From Gordionus sp. m RMFG-2023 (Eukaryota; Nematomorpha; Gordioida; Chordodea; Parachordodidae), in contig NC_088775.1 in NCBI RefSeq assembly GCF_954871325.1, forward strand, positions 60,551,561 through 60,615,560: a DNA stretch of 64,000 bases. The letters run 5' to 3'. Both the position numbers and the translations under genes were made by a program. Below the pieces are notes generated by a model that did not search any database, was not told where the DNA came from, and saw only the letters and a program-made list of their open reading frames with translations. Of this stretch, positions 58,001 to 62,591 are shown piece by piece (position 1 is the stretch's first letter; every line of letters begins with the position of its first letter).

Positions 58001-59284
58001 AACTCTAACTGATCATTATAATATATTTAAATGACATAAGTTATGGTATAGTTAAATTGTAGATGTTATACTAATAAAAAGTATATTAAAAATTAAAACC
58101 ATTGTCTTTACAGAATACAAAATTAGATATGATATTGGATCGGTAATCGGCGATATCAATTTCAATATCGGGAATATCGGATCGGCCTCCAAAAAGTGGT
58201 ATCGGTACATCCTTAAAAATAATCTTAAAATTGAACGAACGTCAAAACGAACGCTTTCGTCCAAAAAGGAGCATCTTCACGTTCTAAGTTAGTCAAAAAT
58301 AAAAGAAACACTTTCATCATTTTTTTCAAAAAAACGAACTCATGGATGCGTTCAATTACAATATTAGATGATATAATTGAATATTAATGCTAAATAATCT
58401 CTTAGATTAATAGTTTTAAGTGTCTGTCCTGATTCGACTTGTATTACTAAACAACCTGTTGTATAGCTTCTGCTAAATGGCCTAAAAAGTAAGAAAAAAA
58501 TAAAAAAAACAAGAAAAGGAAAGGAAAGATCTACGAAAACTAACAATGCCATCAAATACTTAAAACAAACCATTAGTTCAGAAGCTGTTTAGCCTAACCT
58601 CAAAAATATGAACCAAAAATAAGTCGAATAATTATATTTTGACATTTATACATTAATTTTACTGGATCAAGCCTTATACCCTAAAACTTCTGCCCCTCTT
58701 CTGGGACAAAGTTATTATTTTATTAAATTTTTTAGGTCACCTTATATGTGCTTTTGACTAATTATTCAAAGCATTTTATAAAGCGACATATAAATTTTTT
58801 CTATTTTCTTTTATTTATAGTTTTGCCGATTTAGAAAGTCCAGTTTCATATGGTTATTATGTGGATTATTTGAATCAAGATATTGCCGATTAGGCTTTCT
58901 TGGTGAAGACGGTTTTTTAAAATTATATATTTTCTTTTAACTATTAATAATATAATTTATCCACTCCTCCTTCCAACAAATAATTTTATTCTTTTATATA
59001 AATTCCCTGAAATTACCAGGACGCTAGTGAGCTGATCAGCATGAAACGTCTCAAGAACGAAATAATCGAAATGGCCGACTGGCAACTCACCAAACTCATA
59101 AGGGAACACGTATACATAGGCTGTGTCAATGCCCAAAACTCGTTGATTCAACATAATACCGGTCTTTATCTGGCTAACAATCGCAAATTAGCTAAAGAGT
59201 TATATTACCAACTTTTAATCAAAAAGTTCGGTCGATTAAGCACTCTTAAAGCTTCCCCTGGAAAAAACGGAGAAGTTAGGAAAG
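15854..59284 (+). CDS. MLH1: DNA mismatch repair protein MLH1 (partial, split gene)
   Basis: MutL-alpha subunit acting in the nucleus with a PMS partner to trigger strand incision after MutS recognition. Eight exons (15854-16075, 16419-16591, 29995-30159, 44278-44422, 45408-45743, 46752-47003, 47143-47319, 59020-59284) join in phase to about 578 codons, with most borders GT/AG. The N-terminal GHKL ATPase shows [11 protein letters not shown] (Glu and Asn equivalent to human E34 and N38), [20 protein letters not shown] and [15 protein letters not shown]. The transducer domain shows FLLFINNR and [16 protein letters not shown] variable linker with [10 protein letters not shown] precedes a C-terminal part with VGCVN-like [13 protein letters not shown]. 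About 180 C-terminal residues are not found; they probably lie beyond the window. Introns 2, 3 and 7 exceed 11 kb and are full of transposons. Confidence 0.93.
16419..16591 (+). CDS. MLH1: MLH1 exon 2 (ATPase motif III)
   Basis: After GACAG, encodes [20 protein letters not shown] and [16 protein letters not shown], near-identical in key residues to human MLH1. Ends AA before GTATGA, phase 2. Confidence 0.95.
17102..17260 (+). repeat. ~63-bp tandem duplication, 2.5 copies
   Basis: The segment AGCAACTTATAATCTATATG ... AATTTTTAAAGTAAGTTA occurs twice without visible change and then partially a third time, suggesting a recent slippage or unequal exchange event. Confidence 0.85.
17601..17795. mobile_element. 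hAT-type MITE, foldback interior
   Basis: Begins TAGTGTTGTTAAACAGCTTC. Interior arms ATTTTTAAAAATGGCTAACT and AGTTAGCCATTTTTAAAAAT pair. The right terminus is decayed (GCCATTTAAAACA) and no duplication is visible. It belongs with the copies at 9.6 and 62.4 kb. Confidence 0.65.
18086..20356 (+). mobile_element. DNA transposon with long inverted ends, unnamed family
   Basis: The left ~640 bp and right ~380 bp are inverted copies (for example GACCATCTCAAAAATGA, AACTTGGCATGTTAGTTATT, GAGTGCTAGCTCAACCAGAT, and the inner block with ATACAGATATTATTTTATTG). The outer termini resemble GGGTSATTCCATGACAAATC; the right one appears to lack its first bases. TAATATAT occurs at 18078-18085 and 20357-20364 and may be an 8-bp duplication, but it is low-complexity. 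Ends of relatives occur near 16655 and 29885. A coding remnant on the + strand is described separately. Confidence 0.65.
18895..19545 (+). pseudogene. Transposase-like remnant (SDG...QYKYRNF...HGKGPCD type)
   Basis: Pieces in more than one frame read [58 protein letters not shown], then [19 protein letters not shown] and [19 protein letters not shown], and [20 protein letters not shown]. From memory this combination recurs in repeat-derived proteins of many animals. The acidic residues in CSDG and GPCD may belong to a DDE-type active site, which is inference. Frame changes show this copy is broken. A further exon-like piece, [20 protein letters not shown], lies at about 19.99-20.09 kb. Confidence 0.6.
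20365..21594. other. AT-rich intronic sequence, nothing recognised
   Basis: Simple AT- and T-rich runs (TTTTCATTTTTTTTATTATC type near 20440-20530). No gene or bounded repeat seen. Confidence 0.5.
21595..22795 (-). mobile_element. LINE (non-LTR retrotransposon), 5'-truncated, decayed
   Basis: On the - strand the reverse-transcriptase core is readable in pieces: [17 protein letters not shown] and [20 protein letters not shown] with [12 protein letters not shown] (22782-22600), [20 protein letters not shown] and [13 protein letters not shown] (catalytic FADD box, about 22440-22300), and a C-terminal tail [12 protein letters not shown] and KKGRPKLQW (21834-21595). The tail and core resemble RTE-type LINEs. 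The pieces lie in different frames, so several indels have occurred. The endonuclease domain is absent (5' truncation). No duplication could be identified. Confidence 0.85.
22796..25202. other. Intronic sequence with repeat scraps
   Basis: 22812-22975 resembles interior sequence of the transposon at 18.1-20.4 kb. 22983-23160 carries GGCCTGGCCC blocks of the GC-rich MITE family. 23586-24088 contains two open stretches of 65-70 codons on the + strand, with reading also open in parts on the - strand; I recognise no family in either. The remainder is AT-rich without visible features. Confidence 0.45.
25211..25940 (+). mobile_element. 730-bp hAT-derived element keeping the last exon
   Basis: Ends TAGATATGTACCGATA and TATCGGTACACCCCTA are inverted. 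The 8-bp flanks ATATTTAT (25203-25210 and 25941-25948) are identical. Near 25480-25570 it encodes a hAT C-terminal remnant like FSEAGDIDS and [13 protein letters not shown] closely related copy lies at 57460-58215. The rest of the transposase is missing, so it is a deletion derivative of a larger element. Confidence 0.88.
26095..26890 (+). pseudogene. hAT transposase fragment (BED-hAT core)
   Basis: In mixed frames, + strand: [20 protein letters not shown] and YDNHLCLGH followed by [12 protein letters not shown] (second catalytic Asp region and CLGHGLHN-like motif), then [27 protein letters not shown] and [20 protein letters not shown]. This matches the middle of ZBED-like hAT proteins. Several stops and frame changes; no ends identified. 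Plain DNA-transposon relic. Confidence 0.65.
26891..27589. other. Intronic sequence, nothing firm
   Basis: AT-rich; a short GC-rich stretch with GGCGACGGCG and CCGGCTGGCGACG at 27315-27400 may be a miniature-element end. No gene. Confidence 0.4.
27590..28640 (-). pseudogene. hAT transposase fragment with BED finger, - strand
   Basis: Read on the - strand: [20 protein letters not shown] (first half of a BED finger, about 28515-28450), then after further sequence [40 protein letters not shown] and [12 protein letters not shown] with KHTAETI (about 27930-27690). TFDVWTD corresponds to the first catalytic Asp region of hAT. It is interrupted and opposite in strand to the fragment at 26.1 kb, so either two elements or an inversion. 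Confidence 0.6.
28641..29994. other. MLH1 intron 2, last part
   Basis: Contains CAGAGTTGTCAAAAGATACT at about 28962, a hAT-like terminus whose following 100 bp match the block at about 8039-8130. It also contains a 32-bp tandem duplication (GAGCACAAAATATGTAAACA) at 29120-29187 and an inverted-end remnant at 29755-29890 ending GGAATCCCCCATTTTG, related to the transposon at 18.1-20.4 kb. Confidence 0.55.
29995..30159 (+). CDS. MLH1: MLH1 exon 3 (ATPase motif IV)
   Basis: Starts after CTAAAG; the first G completes the Lys of CAYK, then [20 protein letters not shown] and [20 protein letters not shown] match human closely. Ends AA before GTTTGT, phase 2. Confidence 0.95.
30160..30634. other. MLH1 intron 3, start
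   Basis: AT-rich with a short GC-richer stretch at 30445-30560 (AGGGAGGGCTAGGAGACTAAAAG...). A similar run (AGGCCC..GGGAGATTTT) lies at 39710-39785, so it may be an old repeat. No gene. Confidence 0.45.
30635..30652. repeat. SINE target-site duplication, left copy (18 bp)
   Basis: TTTATGTATGATCCATTA, repeated exactly at 35741-35758 after the A-rich tail. Confidence 0.88.
30958..31145 (+). repeat. 5' LTR of the Ty3/gypsy element
   Basis: 188 bp, starts TGTTATATTTG and ends ATAAAA, almost identical to 35223-35410. Confidence 0.92.
31146..31165 (+). promoter_or_regulatory. Probable primer-binding site
   Basis: AATGGCGACGAGATAAAA directly follows the 5' LTR. A TGGCGACG-type sequence at this position is common in Ty3/gypsy elements. 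The matching tRNA was not determined. Confidence 0.5.
35223..35410 (+). repeat. 3' LTR of the Ty3/gypsy element
   Basis: 188 bp, preceded by a purine-rich tract (GGTGGGAAAGAAGA) and followed by the TCTAC duplication. Confidence 0.92.
35741..35758. repeat. SINE target-site duplication, right copy
   Basis: TTTATGTATGATCCATTA, the same as 30635-30652. Confidence 0.88.
35759..36639. other. AT-rich intronic sequence, nothing recognised
   Basis: No coding, RNA or bounded repeat seen. Confidence 0.45.
36640..37745 (-). pseudogene. hAT-like transposase remnant, C-terminal half
   Basis: On the - strand, in pieces: [20 protein letters not shown] (about 37690), [20 protein letters not shown] and [20 protein letters not shown] (about 37330-37200), [37 protein letters not shown] and finally [20 protein letters not shown] followed by LKID (about 36820-36740). 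The last block has the form of the hAT C-terminal dimerisation region. Many stops and frame changes. No ends recognised. Assignment to the ZMYM/TTF-type hAT branch is inference. Confidence 0.5.
37746..39339. other. Intronic sequence, unrecognised coding-like scraps
   Basis: At 38150-38520 on the + strand there are coding-like scraps ([58 protein letters not shown]). I do not recognise them. The rest is AT-rich. Confidence 0.35.
39348..39665. mobile_element. 318-bp MITE with ~39-bp inverted repeats
   Basis: The ends GACATATATAATACCTAAAC ... and the inverted copy ...GTCTAGGTATTATATATGTC pair over about 39 bp with one mismatch. The 8 bp TATTGAAC flanks both sides (39340-39347, 39666-39673). It has no coding capacity. 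The 8-bp duplication suits hAT or P-type elements, but the termini (AATGACAT/ATGTCATTGG) do not match the other hAT families here. Confidence 0.82.
39674..40043. other. AT-rich intronic sequence
   Basis: A short CCC/GGG-bearing block at 39710-39785 resembles one near 30.46 kb. Nothing else is visible. Confidence 0.4.
40044..40528 (-). repeat. LTR, left copy
   Basis: 485 bp with TG/CA ends. It contains an internal duplication around AAATCCAAAAGAATTCTTTA. Confidence 0.85.
42409..42906 (-). repeat. LTR, right copy
   Basis: 498 bp; differs from the left copy mainly by a short A-rich insertion and a few bases. Confidence 0.85.
42912..43804. other. Intronic sequence with MITE scraps
   Basis: 43190-43300 holds GCCCGG-family debris ending TTAGACCTCCGGGTCTCTGG. 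43310-43700 has inverted ends TAAAGCTCTG/CAGGGCTTTA and may be another miniature element, without a clear duplication. Confidence 0.45.
43805..44191. mobile_element. 387-bp GC-rich-ended MITE with perfect duplication
   Basis: Starts TAGAGATCTGCAAAGTTAAG and ends CGATGCAGATCACTA. Identical 8-bp flanks ATTTACAG (43797-43804, 44192-44199). The interior alternates GGGCCGGGCC blocks with AT-rich DNA and matches the copy at 5198-5698 in inverted orientation. Ends of type TAGWGATCTGCA plus an 8-bp duplication place it with hAT-derived MITEs. Confidence 0.88.
44278..44422 (+). CDS. MLH1: MLH1 exon 4
   Basis: Completes the Lys of IVMK, then [20 protein letters not shown] and [19 protein letters not shown], parallel to human RYSVHNAGISFSVKKQ and IFGNAVSRELIE. 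Ends CAG before GTCAAG, phase 0. Confidence 0.93.
44423..45407. other. MLH1 intron 4
   Basis: 985 bp of AT-rich sequence; no repeat or gene recognised. Confidence 0.6.
45408..45743 (+). CDS. MLH1: MLH1 exon 5 (transducer domain)
   Basis: Begins after TTTTAG with [20 protein letters not shown] and includes [20 protein letters not shown], matching human CIFLLFINHRLVESTSLRK. It then runs through a poorly conserved stretch ([20 protein letters not shown]) to YFAYIDLK. Ends before GTAATT, phase 0. Confidence 0.93.
45744..46751. other. MLH1 intron 5
   Basis: AT-rich, with an imperfect ~65-bp tandem duplication at 46455-46580 (ACTAGTACTCTTTTTGGTCC occurs twice). Confidence 0.6.
46752..47003 (+). 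CDS. MLH1: MLH1 exon 6
   Basis: [20 protein letters not shown] opens the exon, the conserved MutL motif that closes the transducer fold, followed by a divergent lysine-rich linker. The 3' border at 47003 before GTTAAA is the best phase-compatible guess, because the frame stops at 47021; other donors are possible. Confidence 0.88.
47143..47319 (+). CDS. MLH1: MLH1 exon 7 (linker)
   Basis: After TTTACAG, encodes [14 protein letters not shown] and [20 protein letters not shown], parallel to human [20 protein letters not shown]. Ends ACA before GTAATT in phase 0; reading on would give VINITF then a stop. Confidence 0.82.
47320..48039. other. MLH1 intron 7, start
   Basis: AT-rich, with a run of ten C near 47500 and a GC-richer patch at 47830-47940 that might belong to the same repeat as the adjacent minisatellite. 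Confidence 0.4.
48040..48396 (+). repeat. ~63-bp minisatellite, six units
   Basis: Six units spaced about 63 bp apart share GAACGGCAATCGCCGCACCG, CTGGATTAGTGCGGATTTAA and an AT-rich tail. In each, CCGCAC and GTGCGG can pair as a small hairpin. It may be a subterminal array of an unseen transposon. The open frame through it is incidental. Confidence 0.85.
48397..49012. other. Intronic sequence with a hAT-type terminus
   Basis: TAGTGTTGTTAAACGACTCA at 48748 is a left terminus of the same type as the giant hAT, followed by short inverted GACTCA/TGAGTC blocks. I found no partner terminus. 48955-49008 is GGCCTGG-type MITE sequence whose other part appears at 54600-54690, beyond the OTU element. 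Confidence 0.5.
48748..48900 (+). mobile_element. hAT-type left end, partner not found
   Basis: Starts TAGTGTTGTTAAACGACTCA and contains several GACTC/GAGTC repeats in both orientations. The element is either truncated or split by the insertions to its right. Confidence 0.45.
49014..50402. other. Left half of the OTU element, non-coding
   Basis: Apart from the terminal repeats and the tRNA-like block near 49.44 kb, there is an imperfect ~120-bp tandem duplication at about 50180-50400 (TATAAATTATAAT ... TTATAATAAAAATTATTT). No gene seen. Confidence 0.5.
49436..49513 (+). ncRNA. tRNA-like pol III block (SINE head or tRNA relic)
   Basis: Contains an A-box-like TAGTCTTATTG and a perfect B-box consensus GGTTCGAAGCC about 40 bp apart, followed by a T8 run at about 49508, a pol III terminator. 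I could not fold a convincing acceptor stem, so it is not called a functional tRNA. Confidence 0.45.
50403..50789 (-). CDS. OTU-type cysteine protease, C-terminal exon
   Basis: Begins after TTTAAG with [20 protein letters not shown] (the helix after the catalytic Cys of OTU proteases), continues to [20 protein letters not shown] and [20 protein letters not shown], and ends [20 protein letters not shown]. The His in NHFENV is the expected catalytic His. OTU proteases cleave ubiquitin chains, and OTU domains also occur in mobile elements. The exon is intact. Its upstream partner at 50867-51012 holds the catalytic Cys. Confidence 0.8.
   Translation of the reverse strand, partial: AISVDITGAQNSQIILRQWLAQFMLTFEMEKVIQNYIYDTNKKMDIKTYIVNNVMAGRIWASDTEVRAMATMLNTPIFTYLKYNNNFVWARYDPFYIRDNIKKFYNNFIYIKNGGNHFENVFDCNHLS
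50867..51012 (-). CDS. OTU-type cysteine protease, catalytic-Cys exon (decayed)
   Basis: On the - strand reads KHCRDVD, a TAG codon, then [20 protein letters not shown] and YR before a GTAGAA donor. GDGNCFYR is the signature of the OTU catalytic Cys. The TAG stands where family members commonly have Trp (one base from TGG). The splice phase to the next exon is off by one base. Both suggest an inactive copy. The 5' limit is uncertain; the hAT insertion begins about 40 bp upstream. Confidence 0.7.
51051..53379 (+). mobile_element. BED/DUF659 hAT transposon nested in the OTU element
   Basis: The right end, read inverted, is CAGGGTTGTGCATTTGACCG, a classic hAT terminus, followed by GGTCAAATAC and TCGGTCAATTGACCG. 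The left end has the same GGTCAATTGACCGGTCAAAT block at about 51060, but its terminal bases are degraded. The flanks ATTTATTT (51043-51050) and ATTTATTA (53380-53387) match at 7 of 8 positions. It carries one transposase gene. Confidence 0.72.
51280..53204 (+). pseudogene. hAT transposase (BED + DUF659 + hATC), two breaks
   Basis: From [20 protein letters not shown] with the BED finger (VCKFCKM ... VKHLLSSC), through the DUF659 region [20 protein letters not shown] and [61 protein letters not shown] and [10 protein letters not shown], to the C-terminal [10 protein letters not shown] and [14 protein letters not shown] and the tail [20 protein letters not shown]. One single-base frame change near 51968 (INL to MVMTP) and one stop at 53031-53033 (WSV*GNIH) break it. 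Otherwise it is full length for this hAT branch. Confidence 0.9.
53464..53940 (-). repeat. Tandemly triplicated 120-bp symmetric exon
   Basis: On the - strand, exon-like blocks 53661-53780 and 53464-53583 are each exactly 120 bp, begin with CACATCTG after an AG (TTTTTTAAGTAG, TAAGCAG) and end CCCATAG or CTCATAG before GTAATG. A third, decayed block is at about 53844-53940. Both borders are phase 1, so duplication does not disturb the frame. Each encodes about 40 residues of type [20 protein letters not shown] followed by [19 protein letters not shown], acidic and unlike any family I know. They lie upstream of the OTU exons on the same strand. Confidence 0.72.
53941..54360. other. AT-rich right part of the OTU element
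   Basis: No further exon recognised; may contain the 5' region of the OTU gene. Confidence 0.4.
54883..55926. mobile_element. 1,044-bp hAT-type element with perfect duplication
   Basis: The left end CAGAGTTGTTAACGCTCC and the right end, inverted, TAGAGTTGTTAAGGAGCG share YAGAGTTGTTAA. Identical 8-bp flanks AACTAACC (54875-54882, 55927-55934). Subterminal GGAGCTAGCTCCCGCTCC blocks recur at both ends in inverted orientation. An open stretch of about 85 codons (55411-55668) has no recognised family. A related sequence near 61.09 kb lacks the insertion. Confidence 0.88.
55411..55668 (+). CDS. Unknown ORF inside the 1-kb hAT-type element
   Basis: 85 codons from a TTG (no early ATG): [20 protein letters not shown], then [20 protein letters not shown], ending NINEKLDV. 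Preceded by TACTTTTAG, a plausible splice acceptor, so it could be an exon. I do not recognise it. It may be a captured or residual transposase piece. Confidence 0.3.
   Translation: MELLTFENEIHLLKHKRHFALKFGSTSFRSLKYFLYDGNGNSISSSMKSIHNIENYILLYIYEMNINMTYKVFHKIFNINEKLDV
55935..57451. other. Intronic sequence, nothing recognised
   Basis: 55935-56240 continues the repeat that also occurs near 60.96-61.45 kb. 57365-57433 is a second copy of the small foldback seen at 15.03 kb. The remainder is AT-rich. Confidence 0.45.
57460..58215 (+). mobile_element. ~756-bp hAT-derived element keeping the last exon, copy 2
   Basis: Close relative of 25211-25940: same termini (GTACCGATATT ... GGTATCGGTACATCCTTA) and the same coding remnant [20 protein letters not shown] with [12 protein letters not shown] at 57730-57840, here better preserved. 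The flanks AAAATAAT (57452-57459, 58216-58223) are identical. The first few bases of the left terminus appear lost. Confidence 0.85.
58224..59019. other. MLH1 intron 7, end
   Basis: AT-rich. A short open stretch after TTTATAG at 58823-58890 could look like an exon but has no MLH1 similarity. Confidence 0.5.
59020..59284 (+). CDS. MLH1: MLH1 exon 8 (start of C-terminal dimerisation domain)
   Basis: After TTACCAG, encodes [20 protein letters not shown] and [20 protein letters not shown], then [20 protein letters not shown], parallel to human [20 protein letters not shown] and [20 protein letters not shown]. The 3' border at 59284 before GTATTG is the most likely donor, since the frame stops at 59298. 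The final exons are not found to the right edge. Confidence 0.92.
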
Positions 59285-59539
59285 GTATTGTCAATTAAAA
59301 ATGTAGTAGGAAATGGTAGTAGCAGCCTTGGCAGCAATTTTTCAAACATAAAATAAACATTTAATTATGAAAAGTTATATATCCATCTGGTATGATGTTA
59401 TATATTTATCACGGATCACCAAACCTTTTTGCTTTCTTGTTCCGTTCCCGTTCTGGTGTATTATTGTAAAATTAATACCATCTAAAATCAATACGGTATT
59501 TATAATTTATGACCTAACCACAACTTTTACTAATGAATT

Positions 59540-59765
59540 AATATTTTAAAAATTTAATGGCCTCCAATATTTTTGAAGTGATGAATAAATTATTTACAAA
59601 TTTAATGGCTGCTAATATATTTGAAGCGATGAAAAAATATATAATAAATAAATATTTTACAAATTTAATGGCCGCCAATATATTTGAATCGGTGAAAAAA
59701 TATATAACTATTTTAATTAAGCGTGGGTATAAACCAAATATTATTATTGTTCTTGAATACATAAT
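59540..59765 (+). repeat. Tandem repeat related to the OTU element ends
   Basis: Three units of AAATTTAATGGC(C/T)(G/T)C(C/T)AATAT followed by TTTGAAGCGATGAAAAA. The same phrase, AATGGCCCCCAATGTTTTTG then AAGCGATAA, occurs at 49093-49125, and a variant at 54470-54500, in the subterminal regions of the OTU-encoding transposon. It is probably a relic of a related element. The overlapping open frames on both strands are incidental. Confidence 0.75.
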
Positions 59766-59769
59766 TTAA

Positions 59770-60475
59770 CTTTTTATTCAATTATCAATAAATTCCATTG
59801 CAAATAAAATATATCAAAATCCATAATTAATTTTATCTTTCCTTTATTCAGAATTACATTTTAAATAAAGAAAAATACATCATGAAAATAATGTAAAAAA
59901 ATGAGTATCCAAATATATCGAGGTTAGTGTAAAATAAAATCTTGATAATGAAAATAAATTTAATCTTGGAAAATAAAAACTGTAAAATTAAAAGTTGGAA
60001 AAATAAATCCCGAAAACAATAAATGTAAAATAAAAACTGCGAAAAAAAAGAATGTAAAAAATCTTGGAGGTTAACTAAAAATAAGTAATATAATCATTCT
60101 CTAAAAGGATCTTTTTGGCATCGTGTGTTGCTCGACAAACATTTTCGGTGCCTGGGAAGGTGGTCAAAGGCATTTTAATTATTTACAAAAAGTTAGTTTA
60201 ATTTAATGAATAATTCTATATAATTTTATGCAGAACAAAAATCTTGTTACGTAATCTAACTAAAGTTTGTACTACCATCCTTCTCTTTGTGAAATCCAAA
60301 ATATTTTCGAAGCTTACCAAGATATTTTAACATTTAAGTCCGTTTTTTGGTATACTTGTAGAAAAGGGTGCTACATTCTTTATTTCATCTTTCTGAATCA
60401 TTTAAATGTCAACCTCATCAAATGTTGAGTCAGAAAAATGTTGTAACTTCACAATGCTTATAATATATCATTTAT
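59770..60475. other. AT-rich sequence, nothing recognised
   Basis: Contains A-rich stretches with repeated AAAATAAA motifs. No gene or RNA seen; presumed MLH1 intron 8 if the gene continues. Confidence 0.4.
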
Positions 60476-62036
60476 TAATTGTGCTGTAAAGTATCATCGT
60501 TACTAACCGCGTTTATGAAAGTAACGTTGTTACTAACAGCTTTACTTTATTTGTTACTTCTTTTAAAGGTAACGAGTAATGAGTTTATAGTAACGGTAAC
60601 GCAAAACGTTACTCGTTACTTAAAAAATATGGAAAAAATTAAAAATTTTATAATTAATTTAAATCGAGTTTTTAATTCAGATCAGTTCATTTTTATTTTA
60701 TCATTATATTTTTGTTGCTGAATTTTGTACAGTCAAGTTTGTTAATACAATTTAAATTTAATCAATTGAACCGGGCTTCAGTTACTGGTAAAATAGAAGG
60801 TGACACCTCGCCATGTGATCTGGTATGCGTTATTTTAAATTATTAAAAGAAACTACAACACTTATATTTTAAATTTTATTAGAAAGAATTTTAATTTATA
60901 AACCAAAATTATTTTAATTTAATAAGTAAAACATAAATATATTTTCGAAAATAATATTTTCCAACTAATTAAAAAGTATATCTTGTAAACATAAAAATTA
61001 GTCCCATTTATAGGGAAAATAAAAGCACAATTATAAATTAAAATAAAATTGGCGCAAAGTGAAAAAAAGAACATTGCGAAAAGGTGTTGTGCTAGTTTTA
61101 TCTTACATAATTGGGGATAAAACCTACCCCCTTAGACTTTCTGGAACCCATATACCTCTGGATGCAGTGCGATCTCCCGGACCTAATATCTAACTTATAT
61201 TTGCTGAACACCTTACTTAGGACTCCAAAGGTAAGAAAAACCCTTAAATAAAAGAAAACACAAAAACCATATGTTTTACTTTTAATGTGCTTAACTCAAA
61301 ACAAAAGAGAAACTTTAAAAAAAACTTTATTTAATTTTTATGAAGGGTATAAAAAAGCTATATTTAATTGAAGTGTATTTAAGGTTAAACAAAAGAGGAA
61401 TAGCAAACTAGATTAAAGTAAAATATGGTATATCATATTTAACATCAATCAAGGTATGTTAATTTATATTCTACAATATTATAATTTATTTTATAATGAA
61501 TATATGTCAATAGTACTTATTTCTTCATATGAAAATGATTTAACTCTGCCCTGGCTCCAGTAGAAAACATTTTTTACACCAATAAAATATATGGGTATTG
61601 TATACACTTGTAAGTGTAGATTGTGCCATTTATATATTTCAAGTTTGATGTCCAGCAGCTCAAATCTAAAAAAATATATGAAGTTAAACATATGTTTAGC
61701 ACAGCGAAGGCTGTGTTATACAATTGCGCTATTGTTTGTCGGATCAAAATTTTGAAAATTAATTGTTAAGAATCAATAAAAAATTATTACAAAAAGGACT
61801 TATCTTATAATATATTATTTTTGTATAATTTTATTTTTATTATCTATTTATTTTAAAAAAAAAAATGACAGGAAAATTTATATATAATATTTATTATTTT
61901 TAAAATAACGAACGAGTAACCACTACATTTTTGATTAACGAGCATCGCCTTCCCTTCCTTTTTCACAAGGTAACGAGTAATGGTAACCCATTCTTTTTTC
62001 AAGCGTAACGCATTTAAATTTTGACGGTGGTATTAA
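60476..62036. mobile_element. Possible element with GTAACG-rich inverted ends
   Basis: 60490-60630 has AAGGTAACGAGTAATGAGTT, GTAACGGTAACGC and GTTACTCGTTAC. 61905-62025 has AACGAACGAGTAACC, GGTAACGAGTAATGGTAACC and GCGTAACGC. Such GTAACGAGTAA-type blocks are typical of some hAT MITE ends. Exact termini and duplication are not determined, so pairing these two blocks is a guess. Between them, about 60960-61450 repeats sequence found around 54.7-56.2 kb. Confidence 0.4.
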
Positions 62037-62441
62037 TATATGTTTGAATGTCTAAATATCCAACGAAATTTAAAACCTTTCATTTTATTTTATAATAAAA
62101 TTTTATAACAGTTATAATTATTTTAAATTTGATTAAAAAATGTTTATTTAATCTTAAAATTACATAATAATATTAATAGTGAGTTATTTTAATATTGTTA
62201 TGTGAAGCAAACTGGAATTAAAGAAAGAAAAACTAATATTTATGAATGAGCCAGCCGTTATAAATATTATGTAATAAATTAAATAAAAATTTTCATGATA
62301 TTTTTCCCAGAATCACCGTTCATAAAAATCAATATTATCTATTTTTAAAAAAAACTAAATTTACGAATAATTAGTGTATGTTGTTTTTTTATATTCCAAA
62401 AGTTAATAGTCTCATAAAATATGTGTAATGTTGACTAAATA

Positions 62442-62591
62442 TAGTATTGTTAACGGCTAAATCAACATTATTGCTTACCTCAAGATTTTGCAAATAGAAG
62501 TCCAATCTCCACTTGGGTAAATTATTATTGGTTAAAATCTTGAATTAGCCGTTTTTCAAAATCGGCTAAATTAATCCGGTTAACAACTCTA
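62442..62591. mobile_element. 150-bp hAT-type MITE
   Basis: Begins TAGTATTGTTAACGGCTAAA and ends ATCCGGTTAACAACTCTA. Inner arms AACGGCTAA and TTAGCCGTTTTTCAAAATCGG pair. No clear duplication. Same group as the copies at 9.6 and 17.6 kb. Confidence 0.65.

Noticed and set aside
58823-58890. Extra MLH1 exon ([20 protein letters not shown])
   Set aside because: It has an AG before it, but no similarity to MLH1, and another frame is equally open; exon 7 joins exon 8 in phase without it.
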